Below are positions 1 to 12,219 of a stretch of 64,000 bases of DNA, one piece after another; within the stretch, counting starts at the first letter, position 1, and each line of letters starts with the position of its first letter. Both the position numbers and the translations under genes were made by a program. The notes under the pieces were generated by a model, which did not search any database, was not told the origin of the DNA, and was given only the letters and a program-made list of their open reading frames with translations. The stretch is taken from positions 93,051,642-93,115,641 of the forward strand of contig CM049306.1 of the NCBI GenBank assembly GCA_026874595.1, written 5' to 3'. This stretch comes from Sipunculus nudus. Taxonomy: Eukaryota > Annelida > Sipuncula > Golfingiida > Sipunculidae.

Positions 1-948
1 TATGCTCTACACATATATCTAGCATCGAGGAACTTAAGCTTGATTTGATATAACTTCACAGTATATATACATGTATATGTATATTCATGAGACTATGGGG
101 GCACAGGCGGTTGCCTTGCTGCAGTAGCAATTTCCCAATTATCGCTCCTCTGTCTTAAAGGTCCGTTCATCCAAACAACATTTATTAGGAGTTGTAAACA
201 GGTATTCATTGCAATTTCTATAAAATAGTCCATACACCTTGTACCCTACTCACAGAATTAAATCTATGACTTTTCATTGTTTAAAGATCATTGATACACA
301 AATGGTATTGATTCGTTGACGTTGACGGGATTGCTTATAATGCTATTATGCATGGTCAATTGACAGTTGGCTTCAAGATGGATTTTTTTATTCTGTAAGG
401 TAAAAGGTTTTAATGCGCCTGGGAACGAGATAAAAAAAATTATGTTTCTTATACGAGCCACAGTAGTTTTGTTTGAAATTGTGGATATTTACAAATGACC
501 GATATTTGAGTTTTCCATAGTGTTCAATATGCTTGAACCAAGTCAAGTGCCAGTGATCTGGAGGGCGGGGAATACAAGCTGAAATGACACCATGTGTGGG
601 AGGATTCCGTAGAAATATTTTTGTCATTAATCATAATTCTACAAAATGGTGGAATCATTTCAATATACTGCAGACACATTGGGAAAACTGACTGGATGCT
701 TTAGCGTTTAAAAAAAGCCATTATCCGAGAATCCATGTTTTTTGGACACCACTTGTAAGCTTTTCCTTATTATGTTAATTGGGCCTGTGCTAATTTCTCC
801 CAGTTAAATCGTTGTAAATATTTATATGTATTATGTAAATGTAATTTTTTTTTCTGTGCAGATAAAAAAATGAACAAAGAGTTAAATCCTTACACAGTGC
901 TGAATACACTAAATATTTGAGATCACATTCGAACTGTTTTATACGCAC
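1..948. other. Part of gene A intron 6; no gene seen
   Basis: AT-rich sequence. I searched both strands for equivalents of gene B exons 7 and 8 and found none, so gene A runs on past the left edge. Confidence 0.6.
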
Positions 949-1185
949 CCTGTTAGCTTCATGACACTGGACTGGGGCTGTATCGTTTATTCCCGTAAGT
1001 CCTAATGCGGCTTGAACGGACTCGTAACTCTTCATCTTAGCTTCCAACATGTCTGCCGCCATGTTTAAAGTATTAAGCAAAGGGCTCAAGGTCACCGCGT
1101 CCCGGACTGTTAGGTGTCCTCCTACTGTGGATAATTCTGGTTTGGTGGACGGAAAATTGTCTTTATGGACCACAGATACGGTGAC
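949..1185 (-). CDS. Gene A exon 6 (last exon inside the window)
   Basis: 237 nt, 79 codons, between a attttag acceptor and a gtgcgt donor. It holds [12 protein letters not shown] and the sequence APVQC, both kept in gene B. The next exon should lie left of position 1. Confidence 0.85.
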
Positions 1186-3406
1186 CTAAAATATTCTGCA
1201 CTTTTTCTAACGATTTCCTATGATCTTTATGATATAAATAATCTAGTCAACGACAAGATTTAATAATTGTATTCCGAATACATAAGAATGTTAACTTTTC
1301 CATAAATTTTGTAATAAGTGAGGATGAGAAACTAACGAAATGAGCAAGGGGTAGAATGTTGCTGATATTAAACTCAATCAAAGAATACCGACCTGTTATT
1401 AATTCTATTTGAATATCTCAATATTTTTTCTTTGTAATCTTTATATTTGCTATTTTCATTCATTTGTCTGAATGAAAGAATAAGAAAGCTAAAAGACGGC
1501 TGTAAACTTTTAATCTTAGAAATTATTAATAGAAATATTATGTTTATCTGTGAATGTAAGAGCATATTGATAATTGTCATGGGGACTGACCTGAACATTT
1601 CTTCTTTCTTCATGCGGCACGTCGGCAATTATGTACTGTGTCTCTCTTACCCAGGGACTGTCAGATTTATCAGGGGCTGTTTCTAACGAGTCACTGTCAA
1701 CTACGGTCTATAAATACACATTGGAGTTTTTTTTAAATACACATCACCATAAACATCCACAGCACGTAACCCAGGAAGACTAGAAAGGGAAACAATATAA
1801 ATTTAATGTTAATACTTTTCTGGGTTAAGTCCAGTGTAAATAGAAAGCGCTCATGCATCTAGATCTCCCTTAATATTTATTACAATGTATGATGAACTTT
1901 AAATCGTTCCACAATAATTATCAGTTATTAATTAATTTAAATGAATATTTGTAGGTGAGCCAAGGAATATTTTTTTTTATTATTGGTTAATCTCTTACGT
2001 TTTGGATATATCGTGTGGAGAAACAGAACAGTCGATACATAGGGTTAAACTTATCAGGATTCAGATCCGGTCTTAAATGTTTTCTTTCCTTCCCAAAATT
2101 TAGCTGTTGGAAGATGCTTCCACAAAAAAAAATCCATTCCTTACTTTTCTAGATAATGCATAACCGGCCAACCAAACAAACACACAAACAACGATGATGA
2201 CATATAGCACACTCATCTTCAAAACTGGGGGAAACGTCGAAAAGCTCGGCTTCGTTTTGCGTAATTGTTAAGTTGGTTATGTAACGACTATTTTATTATG
2301 GCGTCACGTATCCATGTTTGGTGACAAACGTTTGTGATTTACAGGTCATACCACAGATCATGGCAGAGTACATTTTACCTGGATTTATTCTGATTATGCT
2401 TGATTTTTTGCAGTCGACCTTACTTGGAAAAAGCTCTGGCAAGATTCGAACCACCCATCCATCGTAGCACGTGACCTCTCCATCACGTCACTCCTTCCGT
2501 CCTGTGACATATATGTATATATACAGTTGTTATAGGTTATAGGTGTTATATGTTGTTATATATTGTTACAGGTGTCTCTTTTATTGTGAGCTGTTGACAT
2601 TCTGACACATTCGTGTTAGGCAGGCCCTGGTTTATTGTGCGCAGGAGTGATACCTATGTCTGTTAGGCAAGCATAGTCCTTTGCCATGTGAGACGAGCGT
2701 GCCGGGCCGGCCCACGTGTAGGGTCTGATGTGTAGAAACACAGCGTTTGTGCTAATCTGGAATTATCTGGTCATTTCGCGCTCTATGAGCGCGTGTGTCT
2801 TGTTGCGTTCTTTGGACTGTTCGTGAAATGGAAAATTCTGGGCCTGAGGTGAAAAATTTATAAATACAGGCTTTGTTTAGAGCAGAGAGGAGGAGAGAGA
2901 GATATATTCCTGCGGACACGGAAGAGTGTGAGTCAGTTTGTGGACCTTTCCGATAATTGCAGCAGTTTTAGATCTTTTTCGAAATTTGTAACGGATTTTA
3001 TATAGTCTTCAGTTTGACTTTTGGATTACTACCAGAACTTCACTTTTGGATTACAACAGATTGTTTTCGGGATTACATTGAACTATTATTCTCTGAGAAG
3101 ATTTACGTGAACTGTTCATCTGGATTATATGTTTTAAAGGACTTGTTCAGCTGTGACAGTGGTGGTATCCAGAAAAGACTAGGATCCAGACACTCTGGTA
3201 CTGTACACTTTATTTATTATATTGTGTAATTATTTATTAACAAAAAAAACTGACTTCTTTATTCATTCCCCTAGACATTTCACGATGCCTAGCGTTACAG
3301 AATCTGATTTTTATTTATCTCCATAACAAAATTTATGCTGGTCACGACTACGTGACCTGTTGATATTAGGTTCCGTAATAATAATAATAACAATAATAAT
3401 AAAAAT

Positions 3407-3450
<44 letters not shown>

Positions 3451-3609
3451 TGATACAATACGAACAAATATGTAAACGTACACTGTCTTGGTTAACTGTA
3501 AAAGATTCTAATGGATTCCTTCGTTATTTGTATATGTGATATACATGTATTAATCCGATATATGAATACTGACCGGCGTATAGTACAGCATGAAGGTCCT
3601 CATTGAATC

Positions 3610-3651
<42 letters not shown>

Positions 3652-3673
3652 TGATTTTCAACATGATGCATGT

Positions 3674-3718
<45 letters not shown>

Positions 3719-3844
3719 TGTGTGCTTGAATATTCACTCTTAATATGTGATATACATGTTTCAACTTATGAATACTGACCTCACTGAATCATATATATAT
3801 ATATATAGGTGTGTGTTTTTGTTGTGGTTCCCTATTCAACATGA

Positions 3845-3897
<53 letters not shown>

Positions 3898-4824
3898 GGA
3901 TATAAATATGTGTGTGTGTGTATTCACTCTTAATATGTGATACACATGTATATCAACTCAAGAATACACTCTTAGACATGGCTGTAGTTTCAAGGTAGTC
4001 TACCGTGATTCTTTCACGGTAGTACCCTTATTTCACGGCTCCGCCGTACTTTACGGTAGAGTACCGTGAACTGAGCCAGCATTTGCGTCTTATCGTGCCT
4101 TCTGACCATCTGGTCACCCCAAGGGGCCCCGAGCACGTGCGTTTCCTTTGTTAACATCCGGTGATTTTCAGGTTTTTCACCGCCATCTTTGACCTTTCCA
4201 GCAGCTCGCAGAGGCGTACAGTCTCGAATAATCCATGTTTTCGGTGAGTTTACCTTTATGTCTTGTTTCGCCAACTACCTAAGGAATATCTTTAGTTGGC
4301 ACGTATTATACATATTACATTTAGATTTTGTTCCAAAACTGGGTTCTCAAAATCTCAACATCCAAGGTTTTGTGGTATCACTGTCCGTGCTGTGTATTTT
4401 GTATATTGTGTTTTAAACGGTGTGTTGTTATATTGTTAGTTAAATTTAACCGGACCGACGTCTGTATCACATATTGGCTCACATGATTTTCCACTTTAAG
4501 TACATCCCTTTTGTATCATCATGATAACACCACTGCTGGACATACCTGTTTTTATTTTTTTTTATTCTTCATCTCATTTTGAATAACGTTTGCCATTCAT
4601 GTGTGATTTAAATGAATATTCAGATTATTTGAGGAATACACCCTGCACATTTGTTTAAGTATTTGAGTCTCACATTGAAAATATCCATTGCAATTATATC
4701 CTTTATATTTATATCTCAATACATGGAGGTCCTCACTGAATCATATATATATATATATATGTGTGTGTATTTGTTGTGGTTCCCTATTCAACATGATGCA
4801 TATATATACAATACATATATATGG

Positions 4825-4864
<40 letters not shown>

Positions 4865-6188
4865 ATTCACTCTTAATACGTGATACACATGTATATCAAC
4901 GCATGAATACTGACCGGTGTATAGTACAGCATAAACGTCTTCACTGAGTCAGAAATCAGTTCCCTGGCTCTCTTGTCACTTTGCTCCGGTACCAGGTCAA
5001 ACGCTAACACTCGCTCAGGCATTTGTTCTGTGGCGAATTGTCCGTGGTTTATGCCATGTATCAAACTAATTGGATATTTATATTTCATTGCTGGCGTCCT
5101 CTTGACTGCTTGTTCTAACTCGCTACAGGATGAATGGAAAAAAATAATATTTAAAGGAAAAGACTGCAAGTTTAGTAGCGTTACTAATGTGTGTAACAGG
5201 CAAATAAAAAACACCTTTAGAAATGCAGTGAAACCTAGCTACGACTGTAGAAGTGAAAATGGTTACAGTTGGTTGTACATGACGGTTAGGGCTCCCATAT
5301 TACAAAGTAACGTTTCATGTATTAATAATACGGTGAATTGTGCTAGCACCCAAATGTACCCACTGACCTGAATTGTCTTGCAGGTCGTGTTATATACAGC
5401 AGGCCATCTAAATCAGCAGTGATGGACAGAGTGGGGACTGGGAAACTGGTCGTGTAGTTTTCTACCAGCTCCGAAGCCAGAAGAATCATGCCCGACACTG
5501 CAGCGCTCCCTGCAAAGCCTAATTCAGCCCGGAGGAATATACCTGTGTAAAATAAAAAAAAAGACATAGTAAATACGGAAGAAATACATTGAATATAGGT
5601 GTATGCCTACATTTTAACATAGAATTCTCACATTTTATTTTGAATATAATATAAAACATTTCTTGCACAAGTCAAATGTATATAGTCGTTTTAAGCAGAT
5701 CAGTCCTGAAAAAGCATTGATCAAGGCGACTAACAGTTTCTTAGTGTTGGTCTTCCGTTCACAGAAATGGCTCTGTCGCTGAATGATAAAGCCTCGAGCT
5801 TATTTAGGTACTTATATAAGTTTATATAGATTTCCATAAGCGTGGGGGTAATCATTTGAACTAAAAGGATAATGTCAGAATTGTTAAAGTGACAGAAATG
5901 ATTCGTATGTAATGGACTATTGCTCTGTTCTCAAGACAAGTCTTATCCTACACTTTGAAATTGCTGTGCCGCTGGCCATACAGAGACCTCTCCACAGCGC
6001 ACTCATTAATTGAATGTCAGGTTTTAATTTTTAGGATGCCTGTCCCATGCATGTGTAGTGGTTGTCAATTTGTATAAAATTTTGTATATTTTAATATAAG
6101 ATGTGATGTTAATGTTATGCAATATTGACATTTTAGGTAATGGACACTTGAGCACTTTTATGGAAAACGCGCAATCAAAGTGACTGAC

Positions 6189-6267
<79 letters not shown>

Positions 6268-7776
6268 TATATGGACTCTGTACTGACCGCCTAAACTGTG
6301 GCCTGAGGCATACAACGGTGCTCCGTCGGGAAATCCAGCCGCCTCCAGCTCTCTGCGAGCTATGCTCACGTAGGTGCCATTAATAAACAAATCTTGGAGG
6401 TATATCCATAGACGTAGCGGCACCTGCTGTTGTATCTCCGCACCTTGAAACAGAAGACATGGATTCAAAAGACTTCTTTGGGTATCAGAATAAATATTAT
6501 TCGTTACGTGCAACATTTCTGAATTCTTATGTATTTCTTCTTTGTTGTGTTCAGCAGACGACTGACTTTTGTTACGTCCTTGTGACGTCACCTTTGTCTT
6601 GTAAGCACTTACGTTACTCGTGTTTTAACGGTAATCTTCATTTTACCTGAATCGTTTCTGTAGATTACGTAACAGATGATCGGGCTGTAAGTGATTAATC
6701 TGTGTTACTGGTGTTGTGCAAGCATTATTCTATCATTGACTGGGTGAACCGTTCATTTTTTTTTATCATTTTCATATTTCCATATTTATATGAATTCCGA
6801 TATGTTGGTGAGTTTCTGTTATTCATATTTATATGTATTCAGGTATTCTTACTGTTATTAAAGCATACTTAGCTGCAGCAAGACAGAGATCCAAGGACCT
6901 TGGTATGTTTATATATTTTTACACTTATGTTAAATATCTGTCAATATACTTGTTTGATGTCACATAAGATCTTTTGCTGTTTTTTTTTTTTTGATTGCGT
7001 TTACAGCAGAGTTACCACGGCCAAGACTAATTACAGGAGCCTTCGTCCTTGTCTAGACATATTAAAAAAGTTCATGCTAATCACAGACATTGGTTATGAC
7101 ACATATTTAATAATGATATAATGTGGTTCTGATATTTAGTCATTATGTCCTCTAATTGTATCCTACTTGATAATTCAATAAAAGAAAACAATGAGATAAA
7201 TGGAATTACGAGTATTATAATATCTAACTATTACGCTATGACACTCAGATATTTATGAAAAATATAAATTAATATCACGACCCTAGCTTCTTTCGTTAAA
7301 AATGCCGACATATAAAAACGATACAGCTTTACAAATATATGTTATCTCTTGGTTCTGGAATTGACTTGAGGTGAACACCCTTAGGTCTATAAAAAATGGG
7401 TTGATTATTTTTGAAGTAGGATTTTTAATCAATAACGTACCTCATCAATATATATCAGTGTTTGGTGTGCAAGGTAACACTGACTAGCATGTATTACAAA
7501 AATACATTTTACGAAAAATGTTCCAAAAGCAGAACTGAAATAAAATATTTTAAAATAAAACATAATTAATTCGATATTTGTAAGATTGAGTTATTCACAG
7601 ATTAATTCCTTGTACTTACCTAAGGCTTGGTACTGGTGGTACTCGAGGAACCCCCCTGGTACGATAAAGAGTCCGACATCTTTCCCAGTCTCCCGTATTG
7701 GTCGCAACACACGAGGTTGGTCGCTGACTGACGGGTATATCAGAGACGAGAGCACGCACAAGATGACTGGCCACAT
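949..7776 (-). CDS. Gene A: secreted alpha/beta-hydrolase-like protein, six exons, 3' end outside window
   Basis: Six coding exons join in frame: 7776-7620, 6443-6288, 5542-5368, 5122-4915, 1707-1591 and 1185-949 (1050 nt, 350 residues). Residues 1 to about 18 form a hydrophobic signal peptide. Residues about 30-230 are an alpha/beta-hydrolase domain: an oxyanion-type V-P-G-G stretch near 39-42, the GHSLGG elbow with Ser102, the acid loop ADLDGL with Asp150, and INHGQF with His189. These fit a Ser-Asp-His triad of the dienelactone-hydrolase/Abhydrolase_5 type. Residues 233-350 start a C-terminal region that I do not recognise. NGT, NYT and NDT sequons fit a secreted glycoprotein. Gene B shows two further exons, so about 96 residues are missing past the left edge. 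The substrate is unknown; an esterase or lipase-like activity is inferred only from the motifs. The gene lies downstream of gene B in the same orientation. Confidence 0.85.
1591..1707 (-). CDS. Gene A exon 5
   Basis: 117 nt, 39 codons, phase 0 at both ends, between a ttatag acceptor and a gtcagt donor. The core SPWVRETQY is shared with gene B. By hand count 26 of 39 residues are identical between the two genes. Function unknown. Confidence 0.85.
2564..3380 (+). repeat. Solo LTR-like element, copy 1
   Basis: About 817 bases starting TGTTACAGGTGTC and ending GGTTCCGTAA. It contains a TATAAATA box at 2859-2866. Copies at 13.0, 28.7 and 60.3 kb share its parts in the opposite orientation, including CCCTAGACATTT near the end and the TATA region. 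No gag or pol coding sequence lies next to it. It sits in intron 4 of gene A, against its direction, and AT-rich microsatellites lie on both sides. Confidence 0.7.
3403..3455. repeat. (AT)n microsatellite
   Basis: Nearly pure TA dinucleotides just after the solo LTR, preceded by a short imperfect AAT run. Confidence 0.9.
3535..4870 (-). pseudogene. Broken tandem copies of the gene A exon 4 end, with microsatellites
   Basis: A unit of about 200 bases repeats from about 3535, from about 3740 and again at 4725-4870 next to the real exon. Each contains parts of the exon 4 end, an (AT)n/(GT)n tract and the phrase CAACATGATGCAT. The clearest relic, 3568-3610 on the minus strand, still reads [12 protein letters not shown] followed by a gtcagt donor. 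The second (about 3766-3790) has an internal deletion. The third (4725-4745) keeps only the TGATTCAGTGAGGACC part. They are too short to be exons on their own. Confidence 0.7.
3986..4080. repeat. Palindrome-rich segment with repeated ACGGTA
   Basis: TACCGTGATTCTTTCACGGTA and further TACGGTA and TACCGTGA copies lie within about 90 bases and can fold on themselves. They open a segment of about 700 bases (3970-4690) that interrupts the exon 4 relic array, so they may be the end of an inserted element. A YY1-like AAGATGGCGG lies on the minus strand at about 4180-4189. Confidence 0.45.
4915..5122 (-). CDS. Gene A exon 4 (histidine loop)
   Basis: 208 nt between a cctgtag acceptor and a gtcagt donor. 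It begins SELEQAVKR and carries the HGINHGQFA histidine loop. It ends with the amphipathic stretch DSVKTFMLYYTP in phase 0. Broken copies of its last 40 bases lie further along intron 4. Confidence 0.88.
5368..5542 (-). CDS. Gene A exon 3 (acid loop)
   Basis: 175 nt between a tttacacag acceptor and a gtcagt donor. It encodes a beta strand (MILLASELV), then the strand and loop SITADLDGLLYI that supply the likely catalytic Asp. It ends in RPARQF in phase 2. Confidence 0.88.
6189..6266. repeat. (AAT)n microsatellite beside the exon 2 donor of gene A
   Basis: About 25 AAT units with one AAA interruption, beginning about 20 bases inside intron 2 of gene A. Confidence 0.9.
6288..6443 (-). CDS. Gene A exon 2 (nucleophile elbow)
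   Basis: 156 nt between a tttcaag acceptor and a gtcagt donor. It carries the catalytic Ser in GHSLGG, with the last Gly split across the junction, and an N-glycosylation sequon in INGTY. Gene B exon 2 has the same length and phase. Confidence 0.88.
6444..7619. other. Gene A intron 1; nothing further seen
   Basis: 1176 bases of AT-rich intron with a short poly-T. I see no exon or element. Confidence 0.6.
7620..7776 (-). CDS. Gene A exon 1 (start codon, signal peptide)
   Basis: 157 nt from ATG to a gtaagt donor. It encodes a signal peptide beginning MWPVILCVL and then the first strand of the hydrolase (GLFIVPGGFLEYHQYQAL). The start is chosen because the hydrophobic leader begins there, a stop codon lies just upstream in frame, and gene B starts at the equivalent place. 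It ends in phase 1. Confidence 0.85.
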
Positions 7777-8085
7777 GTTTATCTTAATCGTGTTACCAGA
7801 ATCTTCACCACATGAATTATAATTTTAGTTGGAACCTCCAGGACAATATGTGTGATACAGTAACTACTGACCCGCTCTACCTGATGTTACCATATTTCAA
7901 TCCGACAATACATAAAAACAAAGCTTGTCGCAAGTGAACCTGCGTGCTGATCAAAAAAAAAAAAAAAAAGATCAGAAGTGTTTGTAAATGACTCCAGTGA
8001 AATAAATGATAGCCAGTAGGCTTTGTTAGAGCTTTCATAAGGATATTTATAGCTTTATAATTTTTTTAGTACAGCGTCCTTTTAC

Positions 8086-8261
8086 CTGGTTGCCGCCGGT
8101 GTTGTTAAAGAATGCTAGTGGTGTATGACGACCCAGTCTATCTACAGGAATGTCTTGGTTGGTGAACATATTCTGCCATTTGTTATAACTGCGACTGAAT
8201 CATCAGTTTTCAGGGTCAGTGCACTGCCACATGATGCACCAGAACGCGGTTTACTTATATA
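8086..8261 (-). promoter_or_regulatory. Possible promoter and 5' untranslated exon of gene A
   Basis: On the minus strand a TATATAAG box lies at 8261-8254, about 480 bases upstream of the gene A ATG. A gtaaaa donor follows at 8085, so a leader exon of about 145 bases (8230-8086) is possible. I could not fix the matching acceptor before the ATG. This rests on motifs alone. Confidence 0.28.
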
Positions 8262-8789
8262 GCCAGAAAAGACCTTTCCCACCTTGCCTGCGACACCTGC
8301 CGACGGTGACTGACACTGAGTGCTATGGTCAGTTATATTGTCCAAAAATCTTATTAGTATATATTTCAAATGATAAATGTAAATGTTATACCTTATCTTT
8401 AACAATGAGAAACCTGTCTCTGCCTTTGATGTTTATTATATTCATTTGACAAAACTCGCAATGCTCACAAATAATACCCGAACACAGCAGACAAAGCTGA
8501 ACGCAATGCGCATGCTCGTGGAGAAGGTCTTTTCCAAAAGGCTTAATTGGGCACAACGTGTAACGACCCGATGTAGCGATTTCAGATTACACAACCGTAT
8601 ACTTGAACTCGATTTCAGATTAACCCAGGGGTAACTCTCAGGTTACCTCTCCACGATATGAAACTACCCAATCGAAACAGTTTTTCAATCATGCATCTTT
8701 CACATAGTTTATTGAAATAACATATCATGAGTTAAAACAGCAGAATTAAGTTAAATGATGGAGGGATAGTCGGTGCGCTCGGGCTTTTT

Positions 8790-9055
8790 TTTTTTTTTTT
8801 TTTACCTTTTTGTATGTTTCGATAAAAATGTCATATGGCAATAACAGAATTGTTTTGCTAAACAGATAAAATCACTATTTAACAAAGGAAATCCTATCAC
8901 AAGTGTATTATTTTATCTTCTTGAAAGAAATGTCCGAGCGGCTGGAGCAGAAATTGGTAAGTTTCTATTGAAAATCAGAATAAAAAATTTGGATTGATGG
9001 GGGGGGGGGGGGTAAATTGACGCGCGATGTGCCTGAGAAACCTACCTTTTTTAGC
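8790..9055. repeat. Dispersed repeat, copy 1 (partner at 20045-20308)
   Basis: Shares with 20045-20308 the phrases TATGTTTCGATAAAAATGTC, TTATCTTCTTGAAAGAAATG and TCCGAGCGGCTGGAGC, then a G-run and TTGACGCG. It starts at a poly-T and ends at GTGCCTGAGAA. Family unknown; no coding sequence seen. Confidence 0.7.
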
Positions 9056-9711
9056 CGTACCATCAAATTTTACTTATGAATATGATTGCTAGGTGTCATA
9101 ATAAAAACTTGTCCCTAAAAGGAGAGTAGGCTTACTTTTCAAAATTTTAAACACAAGACTAGGGTTAACTTGAGATATCAGAATGCCTGTACCTGCAAAT
9201 CGAGAAGTATTTTAACAGTCATCGATTTTAGCAACCTACCAGGCGTTTGATGTGGAATATTTGGTAAGATCACGATTTTCTTTGTACCCTTGTGATAACA
9301 AGTATTCAACTCGTCCACAAACGTTTTCTTTTAAACAGTGTTGTACGGATGTGTCACCAGCACACAGGACGAATCATGTTGCTGTATATTTATAACCCTT
9401 CAAACACTGAACCTTGCCCCTTCGTTTCGAACACTATTTACATATATTAAACGGACGCATAGTATACCGTATTATTTGTTTAGACCCCGCCGGTCAGTCT
9501 CTTTAATGTTATTAGTAGAAATGGCTTTGATGCTCATAAGTGCTTAGTATTATCATTCAAATTCATTTTTGTTTCTTATCTTCGCATTATCTTTAGACTT
9601 ACTTACCTTTTCTATTGAGTACCCCTTTTATATAACATTTTTATATAATCTGATGTGTGTTTGGGATTAATATTCCATGATATACATACTCCTATTTCAT
9701 CTTCCGATTAG
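9056..9711. other. Spacer; no gene seen
   Basis: AT-rich sequence between a dispersed repeat and the hAT-like element. Confidence 0.5.
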
Positions 9712-11271
9712 CAGGAGCGTAGCCAAAATTTACGGAAGTGTGTGTGTGTGGGGGGGGGGGGGGGGGGGTTGTTCAGCATATCCGCTGGGCAAGGGGTGCA
9801 TATATTTATATGTTTATATGTAAATGTATATATCAGACATGGGGCGAATACTTCGTAAATGTATTTGAATACGAATACGAATAATCGATAATTCCATGAA
9901 TACGAACACGAATACAGGTAAAAATAAAAGTATTTGACTACGAATGCGAATACATTCAAAATGTATTCATGAATGCATTCATGAATAAATACACTTTATA
10001 GTATTATTTTAATAATCATTTTTTCATTTACATTATTATTAAAAAACTCTTAAAAATGATATTGTGATGTTTAATTAAAATTATATTTTGCCCAATAATT
10101 GTAATTATTAATAAATAGCTAAACTGTAATATCATTTGTGCTAGTGCTTCTCTGGGGTAGGGATAACCTGTAATTATTGAATTTCAGTTCACCCGTTTAT
10201 AATAAGCATGGTGATAAGCATGACTTATGGTGGACTTTTTTCAAATACTTCTACTACAATGTAAATAAAGTTATAGGGTTACAAAAAGCACACATATGCA
10301 AAGCTACTCTAAGAGAACTCTGGTAACAGCTTAAAAACATTTTACACTTCCACTGAAAGGAAGAATTAATTGGCTGGAACATACTCATACTGATCTTATT
10401 ACAATTTAAATAGTGTACATATGCTAATTAACTGTTACTGAGAGAGCCACAGGAACAAAAGAGGTGATCTGGGGAAGGCTGAAATCCAAATGCCTCCAGC
10501 ACATGGCTGATGAAGACAGAGATATAGTTATCAATTTAGCAAGGCTATGTTGGTCACTGTTACACTAGAACAGTCTCCACTGCTTCCTGTGTCCTTAGAC
10601 ATCGCCTTGGATATCTGGTCAAATTATACTATACCTATCATGCATTGAAAAAAATATATACATATGCTTAAATCTGATACTGTACCTTTAGCCAAAACAC
10701 TAATTTAACCAGCGCTATAAGCAATCATAAAGCTTCCCCTTAGTGCCTTTGTAGAGTTTGTGTAAAGTAATTAATTACTTTTCAAAAGAAATTTATTTTT
10801 TTTAATTATTTGTGAAAATAGTTATTTGTAATGGTTATTGTAATAATTACTTTTAAATGTAGTTGGCCCAATCCTGTTTGTTAGGCCTGTGAGGTGATGA
10901 TATTGTAAAACAATAGGGTAGCCAGCTAATAGTACAATTATCTGTACCATAAAGTTTTACCTATAGGCCACAGATTAGCTCAAGTGATACCTGATCTCTG
11001 TTCTGTTCTGGTTGTTCTGTTTTTTATTCTTCATTTATATATGTGTGTGTGTGTGTGGTGTGACTGAAAACAAGAGGAAATGTTTGTTTCCTGCATTTGA
11101 AAATGTGCAGTAATGAAACTGAAATAATGAAATTTAAACATAACTGATAAGTGAATTATCATATTTTTATATCTACTTTTATGCTTTAATTTTCTTAGCA
11201 ATCGTATGGAGGGGGGAAGGGTGGGGGAGGGAATCATGGCCCCCTGCGGCATCCCCCCTGATACGCCCCTG
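9712..11271. mobile_element. hAT-like non-autonomous DNA transposon
   Basis: The left end CAGGAGCGTAGCC and the inverted right end CAGGGGCGTATCAGG are imperfect terminal inverted repeats of the hAT type. CGATTAG flanks both ends (9705-9711 and 11272-11278), matching 7 bases of the 8-bp duplication typical of hAT. The inside is AT-rich with a G-run near the left end and a GGGGGAGG tract near the right. It has no transposase frame, so it is a non-autonomous or decayed copy. Confidence 0.7.
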
Positions 11272-11278
11272 CGATTAG

Positions 11279-12000
11279 TTTCCTATGATTGTCTTATTCA
11301 TATGTGGAATTAGCTTCTTATGAACCTTATCTAACGTTTGATTATCTATTTATGATTGATCTGATTTTCTAAACTTAACTTTTTATTAATAATCTTTGCT
11401 TTAGCTTCGTGTATAATTTATTATTAAATTTTTTATATTAGCTTCCTCTTTTTATCTTGCACAACCTTGAGATTATAGCTTCTTATAATAATGTTACCTG
11501 ATCTTAGGATTAGCTTTTTATAAGTCTTATCAAGGAGTTTATAACAAATTCCTTGGTCTTATCTAATCTTGAGATCAGCTCCTTACAAGTCATTATCTCA
11601 TACTAGTATAGTTTCCCATAAACATTTTTATATAATGTCGGGATAAGCTTCTTATAATTTTAATAATATTAGGATTTATGTTTTATATATGTTTTTAAAA
11701 TAAACCATGCGAATTTATATCGCATTGAAAACACCATGTTCCATCGCCGAAATCCGTATACCCCTTGGGAACTAATCATATAGCGATTCACCGAAAATCT
11801 AGTTATTCTTTCTTGATTTCTAATATACTAAGGAATTCATAATATAGTTTCTGTCTCACAAATGATTACATGACATATTGAGTTTAATATCGTCACATAC
11901 TGTAACAAATATTATCAGCTTCTATATACACTTAAAAAATCGTTGGTGATCTTGAATTGATTTGTGAAAACAGACAAGCCACAACAAAGTACAAATGCCC
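11279..12000. other. Spacer between genes A and B; no gene seen
   Basis: AT-rich with many short TTATAA and CTTAT phrases. I looked for a relic of exon 8 here and found none. Confidence 0.5.
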
Positions 12001-12119
12001 CAGTTGGCATCAAAGCAGTTGTGGGCTGATGACGTCAGCGTATCCTAAAAAAACGAGGATGTTATCGTAAAATCTTTCATATTTCGAGGTGATGAGTTTT
12101 ACACCGTCTGCCACGCCAT
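12001..12119 (-). pseudogene. Decayed copy of hydrolase exon 7
   Basis: On the minus strand a gttgacag acceptor is followed by a sequence like gene B exon 7 (MAWQTV against VAWQTV, then DTLTSSA in both). The copy has a TAA at codon 7, a TAG further on and an internal deletion. The far end including the donor is lost. No other exon of this copy is recognisable nearby. It lies about 3 kb past the end of gene B, so it is a relic of a third paralogue or of an exon duplication. Confidence 0.8.
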
Positions 12120-12219
12120 CTGTCAACTGTTATACAAACTAAACACTGTAGCAGAAACATTTGAAACTGATTTGGCTGATAGATGTGCAAGTATAAAAAT
12201 AGCTCAGGTGCGGATTCCG

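Noticed and set aside
4014-4274. 86-codon minus-strand frame with a YY1-like site
   Set aside because: No homologous motif and part of an insertion between exon 4 relics; not enough to call a gene.
8142-8405. 87-codon minus-strand frame upstream of gene A
   Set aside because: Protein-like composition in part, but no splice acceptor and no family; a TATA box lies within it, so a leader region is more likely.
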